From NCBI GenBank assembly GCA_035771165.1, contig JAWNZC010000445.1, positions 4,327,501 through 4,391,500 of the forward strand: a stretch of 64,000 bases of DNA. Direction: 5' to 3'. The number at the start of each line of letters is the position of its first letter. Position 1 is the stretch's first letter. Source of the stretch: Paragorgia papillata. Lineage: Eukaryota > Cnidaria > Anthozoa > Scleralcyonacea > Coralliidae. The notes under the pieces were generated by a model, which worked only from the letters and a program-made list of their open reading frames with translations, ran no database searches and had not been told where the DNA came from. Below, one piece after another: positions 39,401 to 45,162 of this stretch. A program made the translations under genes and the position numbers.

Positions 39401-40964
39401 GGTCTTCCAGTAGGGTTACCCTGCACTCCATCTAAACACACGTTATATTATATACTTTTAGAGAGGCGACTTTTACAGTAATTCTAGAGGGCGATTCTTG
39501 CAGTAGGTTACCTTTCCTCCGTGCAAACACATGTTATTTTTTACTCTTCTACCTCCATGTAAACGTTTAGGGCCTAAGATAAAACAAAAGAGACCAATGG
39601 ACCACGAGAACTGTTCAAATGGGTGCCATGACACTTGAGCAAATACTGATCTTTTTGAGAAGTTTTAATAGGCAAAAATGTTACATCATAAATTTCTGTT
39701 AGGTGGTTGTGATGAAAACCAGTCATTGTCTGAATCTATAAAGTACAAAGAATTAGGGGTCACTATTACTGATCAGTGGTCATTACTGTACCGTAGTTAG
39801 AAGGAATTTTTAAATTTTAACAACAATGATGTTTGCGCATACTTTGGAATAAAATTTGTGTTTTGCCACTGTTAAGCAAATTATCGAGACATCTAAACTT
39901 TTCTATGACATTAAATTTTGATACTCGAGAAATACTGTGAATACATACCTTGAAAAGAAGATTTCAATAGTGCGTCGAAGAAGCACGTATAAAGAAACAA
40001 TTAATTAAGCCTAAAGTGCGTCTATTTTTAATAAAGACGTCGTTCCGGATTGTTCTATCAACTTCACGAGGATGTTCTTGCTCCTAAATGAAGTGATGTA
40101 AGTTGTTGTCATTCTTACGTTGATTTAATTTATTATTCTAACTATTTAGCGTCTTGTGGATCCAAAGAAATGTGGAAAAAATGGACACAGACTGGAAGCA
40201 AAAACGTCGACGTAGTCCTGTTGGTTCCCGAGACATTAAACATGGATTCCCATGCTCGGAACCTCCCAGGATTTCTTCAAGAACTAGAGACAGGCCTTAG
40301 TAAATACAAACCAAGGTACGCCGTCGTTGGCTTTGGGGGGAAATCTGGTGTCCATCAGCGTCCTCACATAGTAACAGGCGGTAGCAAATTCTTTGGTGGA
40401 ATCAAGGATGTAAGAAAAGCGATCATGAACATGAAGTTTACCAACGAGAAAGCCGACGCTATCGATGCAATTGAATATCTAGCACGTTTACCATTCCACC
40501 CTGGTGCAAGTAAGGTTGTGATTCTGCTTACTGATCAAAACCGAGAAGCATCGTTCCGTAAACCAATGGCTGAGGCGATCAAAGAACTGAACATGCAAGG
40601 TATCATCTTTAATGTGATTGGGCCCTATTTCCAAAAGGAACAACATAGAAATGTATTGGGATTATGGAATGGTCAGGCGTTCCTGAAGAATAAGATGCAC
40701 GAAAGTAAGCCCCTTTCCATCTCGTTGCCATCTGATGATTACATCAGTCTTGCTGAGTCGTCACAAGGTGCCATATTTAATCTCAAAGCCTACTCCAAAT
40801 CACATGGCAAGTGGACCAAGTCACTACGAAAAGCGATGAAAACAACATTGATTAAGCAAATCGACAACGACCAGACATACTGTCGACAGTGTGTTTGTAT
40901 CCCTAGATTGGCAACTGGTTCAATGAGCATCTGCAGAATAAACAGACATGCAAGATGTTCTTAG
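6438..40964 (+). CDS. apolipoprotein B / apolipophorin-like large lipid transfer protein (21 coding exons)
   Basis: This codes a secreted structural apolipoprotein of the large lipid transfer protein family (ApoB, apolipophorin, vitellogenin), expected to build lipoprotein particles that carry neutral lipid and phospholipid between tissues. I joined exons by phase-consistent GT-AG junctions: 6438-6483, 6919-6969, 7340-7494, 7721-7969, 10297-10455, 15984-16132, 16668-16699, 17793-18045, 19905-20163, 21397-21851, 22010-22113, 22471-22793, 23755-24101, 25521-25703, 26174-26240, 27726-27838, 27886-35783, 36954-37361, 37809-37954, 38488-38728, 40150-40964. The sum is 12,453 nt. Domain order: signal peptide (about 1-16); vitellogenin-N/LLT beta-barrel and alpha-helical module (about 33-700); RGRR furin-like site (722-725); open beta-sheet (about 746-1960); amphipathic helices (about 1965-3610); vWD (about 3615-3795); Cys-rich linker; vWA-like end (about 3890-4070). 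The length is close to human ApoB-100. The vWD end resembles apolipophorin and vitellogenin more than ApoB. The weakest junction is between exons 16 and 17. Confidence 0.9.
6919..6969 (+). CDS. lipoprotein exon 2: mature N-terminus
   Basis: This 51-nt exon is bounded by ACCAG and GTAAGA. It codes about 17 residues ending in TCDK, including the first cysteine of the mature chain. Frame joins cleanly on both sides. Confidence 0.8.
7340..7494 (+). CDS. lipoprotein exon 3: start of vitellogenin-N domain
   Basis: It codes [15 protein letters not shown], matching the conserved first beta-strand of the LLT N-terminal barrel (YxYxG), then a hydrophobic strand with a CxxxxxxxC pair. The acceptor is TTTTCAG and the donor GTAAAA. 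Confidence 0.9.
7721..7969 (+). CDS. lipoprotein exon 4: vitellogenin-N domain
   Basis: This 83-codon exon starts and ends in phase 0. It contains [14 protein letters not shown], the family motif found in ApoB, MTP and vitellogenin at the end of the first barrel sheet. The acceptor follows a long T tract. Confidence 0.92.
7970..10296 (+). other. lipoprotein intron 4
   Basis: No gene seen. It includes three tandem 33-bp units at 8562-8659. The short minus-strand ORFs at 8669-8884 and 10119-10319 look like chance. Confidence 0.6.
8562..8659. repeat. 33-bp tandem repeat, three copies
   Basis: Three near-identical units, each containing GGTGTTACTCAAGGGTAGTT, lie head to tail in intron 4. Confidence 0.9.
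10297..10455 (+). CDS. lipoprotein exon 5: vitellogenin-N domain
   Basis: It codes [13 protein letters not shown] and LSLCSDRSE, the two-cysteine segment equivalent to GNCSTHFTV...LGQCDRF in human ApoB. It is 53 codons, phase 0 to 0, with acceptor TTCATAG and donor GTATGT. Confidence 0.92.
10533..10600. repeat. short dispersed repeat fragment (possible Penelope-related 3' piece)
   Basis: It shares a core like AAACGTCAGTATTTCGTTA with 17213-17310 (inverted) and 60235-60340, where a Penelope-like GIY-YIG remnant lies next to it. Confidence 0.4.
10902..11034. mobile_element. 133-bp fold-back MITE (A)
   Basis: The ends are a 25-bp perfect inverted repeat starting GGGAAACGAGAGACTCTGGG. It has no coding capacity. 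It abuts the left target duplication of the RecQ-bearing element. Confidence 0.8.
11035..11043 (+). repeat. left 9-bp target-site duplication (GCTAGCCTG)
   Basis: Identical to 12441-12449 on the other side of the TIR element. A 9-bp duplication with long TIRs is typical of Mutator-like (MULE) insertion, although other superfamilies make 8-9 bp duplications too. Confidence 0.85.
11210..11761 (+). CDS. unrecognised cysteine-rich protein inside the TIR element
   Basis: A 183-codon ORF; the first ATG is at 11210, and later in-frame ATGs at 11237 or 11276 could serve instead. It has CVQC and CRNC pairs about 60 residues apart, with a basic KADVRRKLF segment between them, then a charged region predicted to be helical. 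The spacing resembles ZAD/C4-type zinc-binding modules that bind DNA or mediate dimers in animal transcription factors and TE proteins, but I cannot assign a family. It ends in its own stop. It may be a first exon or a captured gene piece. It converges on the RecQ ORF. Confidence 0.5.
   Translation: MTSVRQRSVMYGVDFTVFSRACMEDEESTPTKVHSRLDISPSSKNKVCVQCCASVVKADVRRKLFGPSSLKTKACLSSEIVIGVELDRTLLLTEIICRNCFDRNETLVKKIVQVRERFESTKTKLSSERSRATAYTKRMGKDSFDNEQIRGILIAIDYNNILCELKALIKRGQSRINSCATCF
11866..12192 (-). pseudogene. RecQ-family DNA helicase N-terminal fragment
   Basis: This 108-codon ORF codes a motif-0-like glutamine (RDQQRQ), then [18 protein letters not shown] (motif I, Walker A) and [17 protein letters not shown] (motif Ia). 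These are in the RecQ order and close to the RecQ consensus. The protein stops shortly after motif Ia, so motifs II (DExH) to VI are absent and it cannot be an active helicase. It may be a captured exon or a 5' piece of a larger autonomous element. Confidence 0.75.
12441..12449 (+). repeat. right 9-bp target-site duplication (GCTAGCCTG)
   Basis: Matches 11035-11043. Its last four bases are also the first bases of fold-back MITE B. Confidence 0.85.
12446..12648. mobile_element. 203-bp fold-back MITE (B)
   Basis: The left arm begins CCTGGTACCCTGGCCCAA and the right arm is its reverse complement; a second block (GGGCCAGGTAACCACTAA) extends the arms to about 45-50 bp. CTAG lies on both sides as a probable 4-bp target duplication. 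Confidence 0.8.
12694..12990 (+). other. orphan ORF with CxxC pair and good donor; status unclear
   Basis: A 98-codon ORF includes [13 protein letters not shown] and is followed within the frame by a strong donor (G|GTAAGA at about 12930). It cannot be an exon of the lipoprotein gene, because exons 5 and 6 join directly in phase 0 and their joined sequence matches ApoB. It could be a first exon of a TE gene or a non-coding stretch. No family recognised. Confidence 0.25.
12991..13754 (+). other. intron 5 stretch without recognised features
   Basis: AT-rich intronic DNA. A short inverted repeat occurs at about 13344-13379 (ATACCACATGTGGTAT palindrome). Confidence 0.4.
13755..13912. repeat. fold-back element 1
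   Basis: Two arms of about 60 bp (sharing GTTGACCAGGATAT and GAAATTTATTT) are inverted around a short spacer. Confidence 0.85.
13972..14028. repeat. fold-back element 2
   Basis: Short hairpin with arms containing CACATGTGCGATTAT. Confidence 0.85.
14078..14201. repeat. fold-back element 3
   Basis: Arms share AGGAAATAACAC and GAAGAATTAATGA in inverted order. Confidence 0.85.
14205..14331. repeat. fold-back element 4
   Basis: Arms ACTTGTTTATGCATGACAAA and its near reverse complement. Confidence 0.85.
14341..14476. repeat. fold-back element 5
   Basis: Arms containing ACAATTAAGGATTTACACTA and AAAATTGTGCCAAA, inverted, about 50 bp each. Confidence 0.85.
14678..14780. repeat. fold-back element 6
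   Basis: Arms ACAATTATTCGCC and GTGAATATCGGTGAATAATA, inverted. Confidence 0.85.
14783..14984. repeat. fold-back element 7
   Basis: Ends TAGTATAAATACACA and its reverse complement, with an inner GTAGGTGATTA / TAGGTAATCACCT pair. The minus-strand ORF at 14745-14930 lies across it and is probably chance. Confidence 0.7.
15629..15922. mobile_element. MITE, full copy (family also at 42420 and 41325)
   Basis: The ends are TAGTCAATCGAGATATGGTC and its near reverse complement; arms of about 30 bp enclose a shared interior (for example CACGGTTGAGTGATTG on the opposite strand). A second full copy and a partial copy lie downstream of the gene. Confidence 0.85.
15984..16132 (+). CDS. lipoprotein exon 6: vitellogenin-N domain
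   Basis: It codes [11 protein letters not shown], then [14 protein letters not shown], aligning with PLSTLISSSQSC and AICKEQHLFLPFS of human ApoB. The acceptor is TTTGTTTAG and the donor GTACTA, leaving AG for exon 7. This exon begins 5.5 kb after exon 5, beyond all the mobile DNA of intron 5. Confidence 0.9.
16668..16699 (+). CDS. lipoprotein exon 7: 32-nt microexon
   Basis: It is bounded by GGTTACAG and GTAAGT. It codes [10 protein letters not shown] plus split codons, the only sequence found between exons 6 and 8 that restores the frame (AG|T and G|AT). The strong donor and phase fit support it despite its small size. Confidence 0.75.
17213..17310. repeat. short dispersed repeat fragment
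   Basis: Diverged relative of 10533-10600 and 60235-60340 (core GATTTTTAGCAAAGAAATAC), followed by a CT and TA microsatellite. Confidence 0.4.
17359..17473. repeat. near-perfect hairpin 1
   Basis: Arms of just over 50 bp start ACTATAAGTGGGCTTACCTC and are inverted around GCTGGGCG; one arm has a few extra bases. Intact pairing suggests a very young fold-back or active correction. Confidence 0.92.
17474..17606. repeat. near-perfect hairpin 2
   Basis: Arms near 55-60 bp (containing GAGCACTTTTCGACATTTCG) are inverted around a loop of about 14 bases. It directly abuts hairpin 1 and is followed by a partial third copy of hairpin 1's left arm (17607-17640). Confidence 0.92.
17793..18045 (+). CDS. 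lipoprotein exon 8: alpha-helical module
   Basis: It codes the start of the LLT superhelix ([13 protein letters not shown]... [13 protein letters not shown]), aligning with ApoB AEAVLKTLQELKK...LFNKLVTELRGL. The donor GTGAGT leaves CA for exon 9. Confidence 0.9.
18192..18400. repeat. two tandem copies of a dispersed repeat
   Basis: Units begin AACTCTTTCCTGTCC and contain TTTAGTATTTTATTCTGGCT; the second copy has a small insertion. A third, diverged copy is at 3142-3238. Confidence 0.85.
18706..19175. mobile_element. fold-back element with downstream AAAC tail
   Basis: Inverted arms at 18707-18745 and 18919-18957 share AAAGTGGGCTCTGCCAACAA. The sequence continues into an AAAC microsatellite (19063-19122) and a short unique end. 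It could be a non-autonomous DNA element beside a SINE-like tail; I cannot tell which. Confidence 0.6.
19905..20163 (+). CDS. lipoprotein exon 9: alpha-helical module
   Basis: It codes [12 protein letters not shown], matching the ApoB LVQCGQPQC helix pair, then helices ending in [11 protein letters not shown]. Acceptor TTTTAATAG, donor GTATGC. Confidence 0.92.
20164..21396 (+). other. lipoprotein intron 9
   Basis: Mostly one fold-back element (20247-20913). The rest is AT-rich DNA with nothing recognised. Confidence 0.6.
20247..20913. mobile_element. fold-back element with repeated TTTTCCTTGAC blocks
   Basis: Imperfect ends (AAGCCTGGTTTTCATTTGG and an inverted partner) enclose many direct and inverted copies of a block like ACAAGTTTTCCTTGAC. 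No coding sequence seen. Confidence 0.7.
21397..21851 (+). CDS. lipoprotein exon 10: alpha-helical module
   Basis: This 455-nt exon codes [21 protein letters not shown] and [12 protein letters not shown], the helical repeats that match ILRVIGNMGQ, AIQALRKM and LAAYLMLMRSPS of ApoB. Acceptor CTTTAG, donor GTAAGT. Confidence 0.95.
22010..22113 (+). CDS. lipoprotein exon 11: end of helical module
   Basis: It codes [20 protein letters not shown], corresponding to the MDFRKFSRNYQLYKS segment of ApoB. Phase joins both neighbours; donor GTAAGT. Confidence 0.88.
22245..22420. repeat. GTTGG/GTTGT pentanucleotide tract in intron 11
   Basis: A G-rich pentamer array lies about 50 bases before exon 12. 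The reading frames through it are artefacts. Confidence 0.9.
22471..22793 (+). CDS. lipoprotein exon 12: beta-sheet segment with furin-like RGRR
   Basis: It codes [19 protein letters not shown], the beta-sheet entry matching LIFDPNNYLPKESML in ApoB, and [13 protein letters not shown]. It ends with [11 protein letters not shown], a basic RxxR site at residues 722-725 followed by a charged helix. The site suggests cleavage into two chains, as in insect apolipophorin II/I. Confidence 0.92.
23168..23227 (+). other. 60-bp in-frame exon-like segment in intron 12
   Basis: It is flanked by TTTAATCTAG and GTATATG, 20 codons long and open in phase 0. Including it would keep the frame, but exons 12 and 13 join well without it, as in ApoB. 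It is a possible cassette exon or chance. Confidence 0.2.
23393..23624. mobile_element. fold-back MITE, copy 1
   Basis: The ends carry CATTTGCAACTCACTTTTC and its reverse complement, around inner GAAGTTCG-rich arms. A second copy in the same orientation is at 26544-26782. Confidence 0.85.
23755..24101 (+). CDS. lipoprotein exon 13: beta-sheet domain
   Basis: It codes [15 protein letters not shown] and [18 protein letters not shown], matching LRILGEELGF and FMENAFELPTGAGLQL of ApoB. Acceptor CTTCTAG, donor GTGAGG. Confidence 0.94.
24102..25520 (+). other. lipoprotein intron 13
   Basis: No gene seen. Imperfect inverted stretches occur around 24410-24720 (for example TGACAGAGTATAACATCTTT with its near complement), suggesting one decayed fold-back. 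Confidence 0.45.
25521..25703 (+). CDS. lipoprotein exon 14: beta-sheet domain
   Basis: It codes alternating hydrophobic strands ([20 protein letters not shown]) and ends [14 protein letters not shown], like the IIPSPKRPVKLL segment of ApoB. Donor GTAAGT. Confidence 0.92.
25862..26064. repeat. TTTGTG hexanucleotide microsatellite in intron 14
   Basis: About 33 almost perfect units, ending about 110 bases before exon 15. The same unit forms the array at 61029-61190. Confidence 0.95.
26174..26240 (+). CDS. lipoprotein exon 15
   Basis: A 67-nt exon coding [17 protein letters not shown]. Acceptor TTTACAG, donor GTAAGT, phase-consistent with exons 14 and 16. Confidence 0.85.
26544..26782. mobile_element. 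fold-back MITE, copy 2
   Basis: Same family and orientation as 23393-23624, with many substitutions between copies. Confidence 0.85.
27113..27130. repeat. poly-G run
   Basis: An uninterrupted G run of about 18 bases after a T run; its length may be unreliable in the assembly. Confidence 0.9.
27726..27838 (+). CDS. lipoprotein exon 16: conserved cysteine strand pair
   Basis: The frame [17 protein letters not shown]...YSPLSG starts in phase 0 after TTCTTCATTAG and matches ApoB NRQSW..CKQVFPGLNYC...YYPLTG. The 3' end is uncertain. A consensus donor GTGAGT at 27835 breaks the frame to exon 17; a weak donor GTCATC at 27839 keeps it. Confidence 0.75.
27886..35783 (+). CDS. lipoprotein exon 17: 7.9-kb mega-exon, open beta-sheet and amphipathic helices
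   Basis: A single uninterrupted frame of about 2630 codons. The first part (to about 30830) is rich in alternating beta-strands, including six 26-residue repeats at 28841-29305. The second part is highly charged, heptad-like helix (many K, E, M, L), as in the alpha domains of ApoB, with 38-residue tandem repeats at 34690-35430. Together these would wrap the lipid core. The donor GTGAGT at 35784 lies just before an in-frame stop. The 5' edge at CGCGAG|A is inferred from phase; the frame is open from 27839. Confidence 0.88.
28841..29305 (+). repeat. 26-residue beta-strand repeats inside exon 17
   Basis: Starts at 28841, 28919, 28997, 29075, 29153 and 29231 are exactly 78 nt apart (the last unit is one residue short). 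Each opens with G-(L/V), continues with an alternating polar/hydrophobic strand and ends in a charged turn. DNA identity between units is low, so the repeat is ancient. Confidence 0.8.
34690..35430 (+). repeat. 38-residue (114-nt) tandem repeats inside exon 17
   Basis: About seven units carry the core HQLI-x-x-YTKML followed by a charged helix. The GAAATAGACGTCCATCA block recurs at 114-nt spacing near 34995, 35109 and 35223 with almost identical DNA, so the middle units duplicated recently. Confidence 0.92.
35875..36343. mobile_element. nested fold-back element
   Basis: Outer ends AAGGTTGGTTTCCACTCAGG and a near reverse complement; an inner pair (CCTATATCATGGTTGG) gives a second palindrome, with a third around a TGACGTCAA block. 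Confidence 0.8.
36357..36602. mobile_element. nested fold-back element
   Basis: Ends CCAGTGAGCTCTATATATAA and its reverse complement, with a second inner arm pair (GTAGGCCTGAAGT...). Confidence 0.85.
36954..37361 (+). CDS. lipoprotein exon 18: von Willebrand D domain, first part
   Basis: It opens [16 protein letters not shown], the classic vWD start (G-x-P-H-x-x-TFDG), followed by SCTYVLAHD and C-x(6)-FC near the end. Acceptor ACTTAG, donor GTTAGA. Confidence 0.94.
37450..37620. repeat. GAACA/GAACG pentanucleotide tract in intron 18
   Basis: Imperfect pentamer array; ORFs through it are artefacts. Confidence 0.9.
37809..37954 (+). CDS. lipoprotein exon 19: vWD domain, second part
   Basis: It codes [15 protein letters not shown], the vWD GLLGxxN calcium-loop motif, then [13 protein letters not shown]. 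Acceptor TTTGATAG, donor GTAAAA. Confidence 0.94.
38046..38226. repeat. GGTT tetranucleotide tract in intron 19
   Basis: Interrupted GGTT array, GTTA and GTCG variants included. Confidence 0.9.
38488..38728 (+). CDS. lipoprotein exon 20: cysteine-rich post-vWD segment
   Basis: It codes a C8-like segment with eight cysteines ([26 protein letters not shown]), expected to pack on the vWD domain through disulfides. Acceptor TTTTTAG, donor GTTAGT. Confidence 0.9.
38729..40149 (+). other. lipoprotein intron 20
   Basis: Holds one fold-back MITE (38931-39338). The rest is AT-rich with no gene seen. Confidence 0.6.
38931..39338. mobile_element. fold-back MITE with TGCAACTTGCAA ends
   Basis: Ends GTTACACGATGCGATTTT and its reverse complement; internal partial copies of the arms. 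A small ORF in it ([14 protein letters not shown]...) is reminiscent of a transposase start but too short to assign. Confidence 0.8.
40150..40964 (+). CDS. lipoprotein exon 21: C-terminal vWA-like domain and stop
   Basis: It codes ASCGSKEMW, then a Rossmann-like vWA pattern: [10 protein letters not shown] (strand 1), RYAVVGFGG (strand 2) and [11 protein letters not shown] (central strand), with helices between. The metal-site DxSxS is not present, so metal binding is doubtful. It ends in a CRQCVC... cysteine tail and TAG at 40962. Confidence 0.9.
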
Positions 40965-41324
40965 TTGGTAAGTGAAAATCAATCAAGCTAGAATTTTTTT
41001 ATTTTTTTTTGTGGGGGGGGGGGGCGACAGCCGACAGTGAGCCGTGATCATGAAGGAGTGGGGCAGACTGGAAATATGTTCGTTGAAGTTTAGGCTAGAC
41101 CATGTTACAACAAGGTTTCTATCGGGATCGTGGAATAGACATGACGAAGTACACTGTCTTGCATACAACACATATAAACTTAGTTAGATTGTCTCAAAAT
41201 GCAGGAAATGGTATTTTATAGATGGTGTGATGTCTATTCAAAAGAGTGTGATAACTGTTCGAGAGACTGTGTTAATTGTCACATCACTTTGTGAGGGAGA
41301 CTGACACTGCTTATCGCATTCTAA

Positions 41325-41503
41325 TATTAATATTTAAATAACACGGTTGAGTGATTGATCTAAAACGTTGCTGTTGGATAATTCGTTCATTATACTAAAA
41401 TACAATGGGTTCAGTGTAACCGTGTACAAAAATGCATAAATGCGAACAAAAAGATAGAACAAAGACTTTAGCTGAGTTTCCAGACCATATTTTGAATGAC
41501 TAT
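41325..41503. mobile_element. partial MITE copy (family of 15629)
   Basis: Shares CACGGTTGAGTGATTGATCT and the right end with 42420-42695, but lacks the left third. Confidence 0.85.
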
Positions 41504-41714
41504 GACCTGGCGGATTTATAAGTGCGAAGGGAACTCGCCTTAGGCCTTTTCGACAGTTTTTAACACGACGGCAGTTGATGACCATGTGGAGTGGACTATA
41601 CATAAAATATTTTTTTAAATATTTTTGAGAGAACAATAAGCAACATTCAAAATGGCGGATTTATAAGTTTCAATTGGACCCCTGTCACGTGAAAGAACCC
41701 GCGTTCTAGGTCTG

Positions 41715-41825
41715 TTAAGGTGAAGTAATACGAGCAACAAATTACTGCAACATTGTTGCGTTGCAAGTTGAATAGCGTTGTTGCACGTATTACCACCCAC
41801 CTTAAACATCGTCATGCAACAATGA
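41715..41825. repeat. small fold-back related to 38931-39338
   Basis: Inverted AAGGTGAAGTAATACG / CGTATTACCACCCACCTT arms around TTGCAAC-rich sequence. Confidence 0.6.
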
Positions 41826-42419
41826 TTTTGTTGCAAGAACTTTAACAAAATATTTTCATTAGCAGCTATTGTATTTGGAGTATGTTTTCCTCCAACATGA
41901 CCGCCGTATCTTTGTCTTCTAAATCTCAAGGGATTGATTGCAAACCACCAATTGTATACGTTTGACATTGTATTTGTTTCTTGCAGGTTTATCGCACCAT
42001 TTGCACAAGACGGAACCAGATATTTTAACTAACATAACACAAATAACCATAACAATATAATCATCATTGTCATTTAAAAAGACAAAGGAAAGGCAACTGA
42101 TTTCCACATGGGGGTATTTTTAGCGGGGGTTTTGTTTACTCTTAAATAGTTTGTAATAAAAAAAAAACTTAATTTGCATTGAATGTTGGTTGGTGAGAAA
42201 AAGTCAATAAGGTGTAATACAGTTAACGTTATATATTTTATATTATATACATACACATATAAACTCTTCTTGTTTGATCTAAGAGTTTGACTAAAATAAA
42301 TCTAACATTGTGTTTTCAATGTTTTGTCTCCAGTTTCGCTGTTGTTGTCTACACCTCGTAACTATGTCTGCGAACAGGTTCCTTGCACGTTCCAAAGCAA
42401 TATGGAGCTCGTAACATCC

Positions 42420-42695
42420 TAGTCAATCGAGATGTGGTCTGGAAACTCGGCAAACTTCAAAGCGCCTATCATGAGTTGAACCGTACCCTTACACCGTGCA
42501 CATCCTTTGTTATAGGTTTATTAATATTTAAATAACACGGTTGAGTGATTGATCTAAAACGTTGTTATTGGATAATTCGTTTATTATACTAAAATACAAT
42601 GCGTTCAGTGACCGTGCACAAAAGTGCATAAAGGTGAACAAAAAGATAGAACAAAGACTTTAACTGAGTTACCAGACCATATTTTGAATAACTAT
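42420..42695. mobile_element. MITE, second full copy (family of 15629)
   Basis: Ends TAGTCAATCGAGATGTGGTC and a diverged right end; its interior matches 15629-15922 in the same orientation of the ends. Confidence 0.85.
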
Positions 42696-42735
42696 GGTAA
42701 CATATTAGTACTGTCTGCACAGCACATGCATAGTT

Positions 42736-42737
<2 letters not shown>

Positions 42738-42767
<30 letters not shown>
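42738..42767. repeat. poly-C run
   Basis: About 30 C bases; the length may be an assembly estimate. Confidence 0.85.
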
Positions 42768-42769
<2 letters not shown>

Positions 42770-42864
42770 AGAAAAAGAAAAAGGAAGAGTCACAAAGTAG
42801 ACGCACACATATAATCATTAATTAGTTTTACGTTCGTCTATCAAGAATACGGGAATCACTTGAT

Positions 42865-43038
42865 ATCATCAACACAACAATAAACCATTTGCACGATGAC
42901 GTAAAATAGCGTTGGGTGACTACAACTACCAGAATGCTTTGCCAGCATTTATCAGCTAGGATGCTGGGTGACTACAACTACCAGAATTCTTTGCTAAACG
43001 CTATTTTACGTCATCGTGCAAATGGCTTATTGTGTCAC
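42865..43038. repeat. palindromic fold-back element
   Basis: Arms contain CCATTTGCACGATGACGTAA and inner repeats of GGGTGACTACAACTACCAGA. Confidence 0.9.
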
Positions 43039-43070
43039 TCTACAAGGCAAGTATATATACTTCTAAAATT

Positions 43071-43500
43071 CATTAATAATTCATGAGGAAAACACAAAGA
43101 AAAATCATGAGCGTATCGGATCTATATATGTGATATAGACTCGCTCTAAGTTTCTCACTGGTTTTTAACGGCTGAGATAAGCTTAATTTTCAAAATTACT
43201 ACGCCAATGAACGTATGAAGTGATTCTTTTTAGAAGCCATTTAAAAACCTTGCAGTACGGGCTTTATCGGCTCTAAAACACTCGGCTATGGCCTCGTGTT
43301 TTATATCCGATAAAGCCCTCCTGCGCGGTTTATAAATATTACTTAAAAAACTCATTAATAATTCATGAGGAAAACACAAAGAAAAATCATAACCGTATCG
43401 TGGTTTTATATCTGATAAAATTTTCTCCTGATTTACATAAACTTTAGCTTTGATTTTCTCGCCTTAGACAACGTTATTTTTCAAAATTACTACGCCAACG
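43071..43500. repeat. direct-repeat pair around a hairpin
   Basis: Two direct copies of a segment beginning TCATTAATAATTCATGAGG (near 43071 and 43351) flank a hairpin with GGCTTTATCGG / CCGATAAAGCC arms at about 43259-43318. Confidence 0.85.
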
Positions 43501-43525
43501 AACTTACCAAATGGTGATCGTTTTT

Positions 43526-44041
43526 TAAGTACTTATTAACCGAGCGCGAGGTCCGTACGGGAAAATATTTTGCTTGAGATCTTTTGAGTACAGACCTCGC
43601 CCTATTTTCCCGTACGGACCGAGCTTGTGAGGTTAATAAGGAATTTATTATATGTCTCCACAACAACGGGAAATAATTTAGAGAAAACATTATCGTCTAC
43701 AGTACGTCTTCCTGCACGTCAGCGCAAGCGGAGGCTGAGCGGTCTCATAGTCGCGATTCGATATAATTGACAACAAAACAACCAAAAGGGAAAACATTTT
43801 GAAAAGAATATAATTTTTAAGAATATAATTTTTTATTATTTTTTTTTATAATTTTTAAGAATATAAAATTTTTTTTTTATTTAATATTTTTTTAATTTTT
43901 AATTTTTATAATTTTTAATTTTTTTTGTATGTTGTGTTTGTGCGGGTCCGTACACCGAGTCCGTACGGTAAAGTACGGACTCGCACGTTAGCCAATCAGC
44001 GTTCAATACGCCAGTTCGGACTCGCAAGACATATAATAAAA
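43526..44041. mobile_element. composite fold-back (TTATTAACCGAGCGCGAGG family)
   Basis: A hairpin at 43526-43636 (arms TTATTAACCGAGCGCGAGG) and a CATATAATAA end further right; a related element sits at 61783-62141. Confidence 0.7.
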
Positions 44042-44868
44042 GGACTTATTCGAGCGTGAATATAAACTTGATTACTTGAGCATTTTAATTTCTATATTAA
44101 ATAGAATAGTAAAGGTGCATTTATTACCTTGGTGGAGGACAAATACTTCTAAACAATGAAATTTTGATGTATAATTCGCTCTATTATATTATTGAACATC
44201 GGAACTTTGAAGTTGTCCTCCAGATCCCACCGTTTTGACGTTATGTGCAAAGGGTCTATTGACTAAATCGTAAAATGCTTGGTAAACATGCTGCTTTAGT
44301 TTTTGAGGAAAATAAGACAACACCCATAGAATGGGAGCACGGGTGGCGTGTGCTGTTAGTGTGCTGTTAGCGCGCTGCCGCTCACCAAAAAGGTAAGCCC
44401 GGTTAGACGGGGTTAGTACTTGGGGGTGATCACCGCTTGGGAATGACCCCGTTGTCGGGCTTGGACTAGTCGTGTGAGTAAAGTTGTAGTTGATCTCTCC
44501 TGTGCTTCGAGGGTTTTTCGCTGGGTTCTCCGGTTTTCCTCCCTCCATAAAATCAACACCTAACATCTTAGCTGTGATCCGGGATCCGTGGTCTGAACTC
44601 TGTGTCGTTGGCGGCTGCTTGGAGCGCCTTTGATATGCCTCGACACGGCCACGTTGATCTGCGTCCTTCGTAATTCAGCCACTGCCTGCAAGTAAGGATG
44701 ATTAGCCCCCAGTCCTTTATCCTTTAATGTTCCAACTAAAGAAGATTGTGTAAAAGGGGGTGCATAAAATTTCAATGTTTCTTTGCGATCATTTTCGTGC
44801 AAAGTGACTTTCCAGAGCTTATAAGACAAGAATACCGGTAAGTTGTTTTGCGCAAAAAAATATACTGG

Positions 44869-45162
44869 CTTACTGTCGTGGCAATAGAAGTGTTCCTAAA
44901 ATATCGCTACAATATATTCCTCAAGTTTAGTTGACCAATTAATTTGATGAATACTGTTGCTGACTTTCTGTTTTGAATTTGATTGGTTTCTGTTTTTTAA
45001 ACAACCAATAAGAAACAGGATTATTTGCCAAACACCAATCAAATTCAAAACAGAATTCAAAAAAGGAAGTTGTCAACGAATCTTATCAAATGAATTGTTC
45101 AACTTGAGGAATATATTGCAACAATATTTTACGGAACGCTTCTATTGCCACGACAGTAATAA
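44869..45162. mobile_element. fold-back MITE (GTCGTGGCAATAGAAG family), copy 1
   Basis: Ends TTACTGTCGTGGCAATAGAA and its reverse complement, with inner palindromic arms (AATTTGATTGGT...). Copy 2 is at 61535-62186. Confidence 0.9.

Noticed and set aside
44189..44829. Two minus-strand ORFs as a gene
   Set aside because: Part of the sequence recurs at 63392-63436, and composition is proline/threonine-rich without domains; more likely a dispersed repeat.
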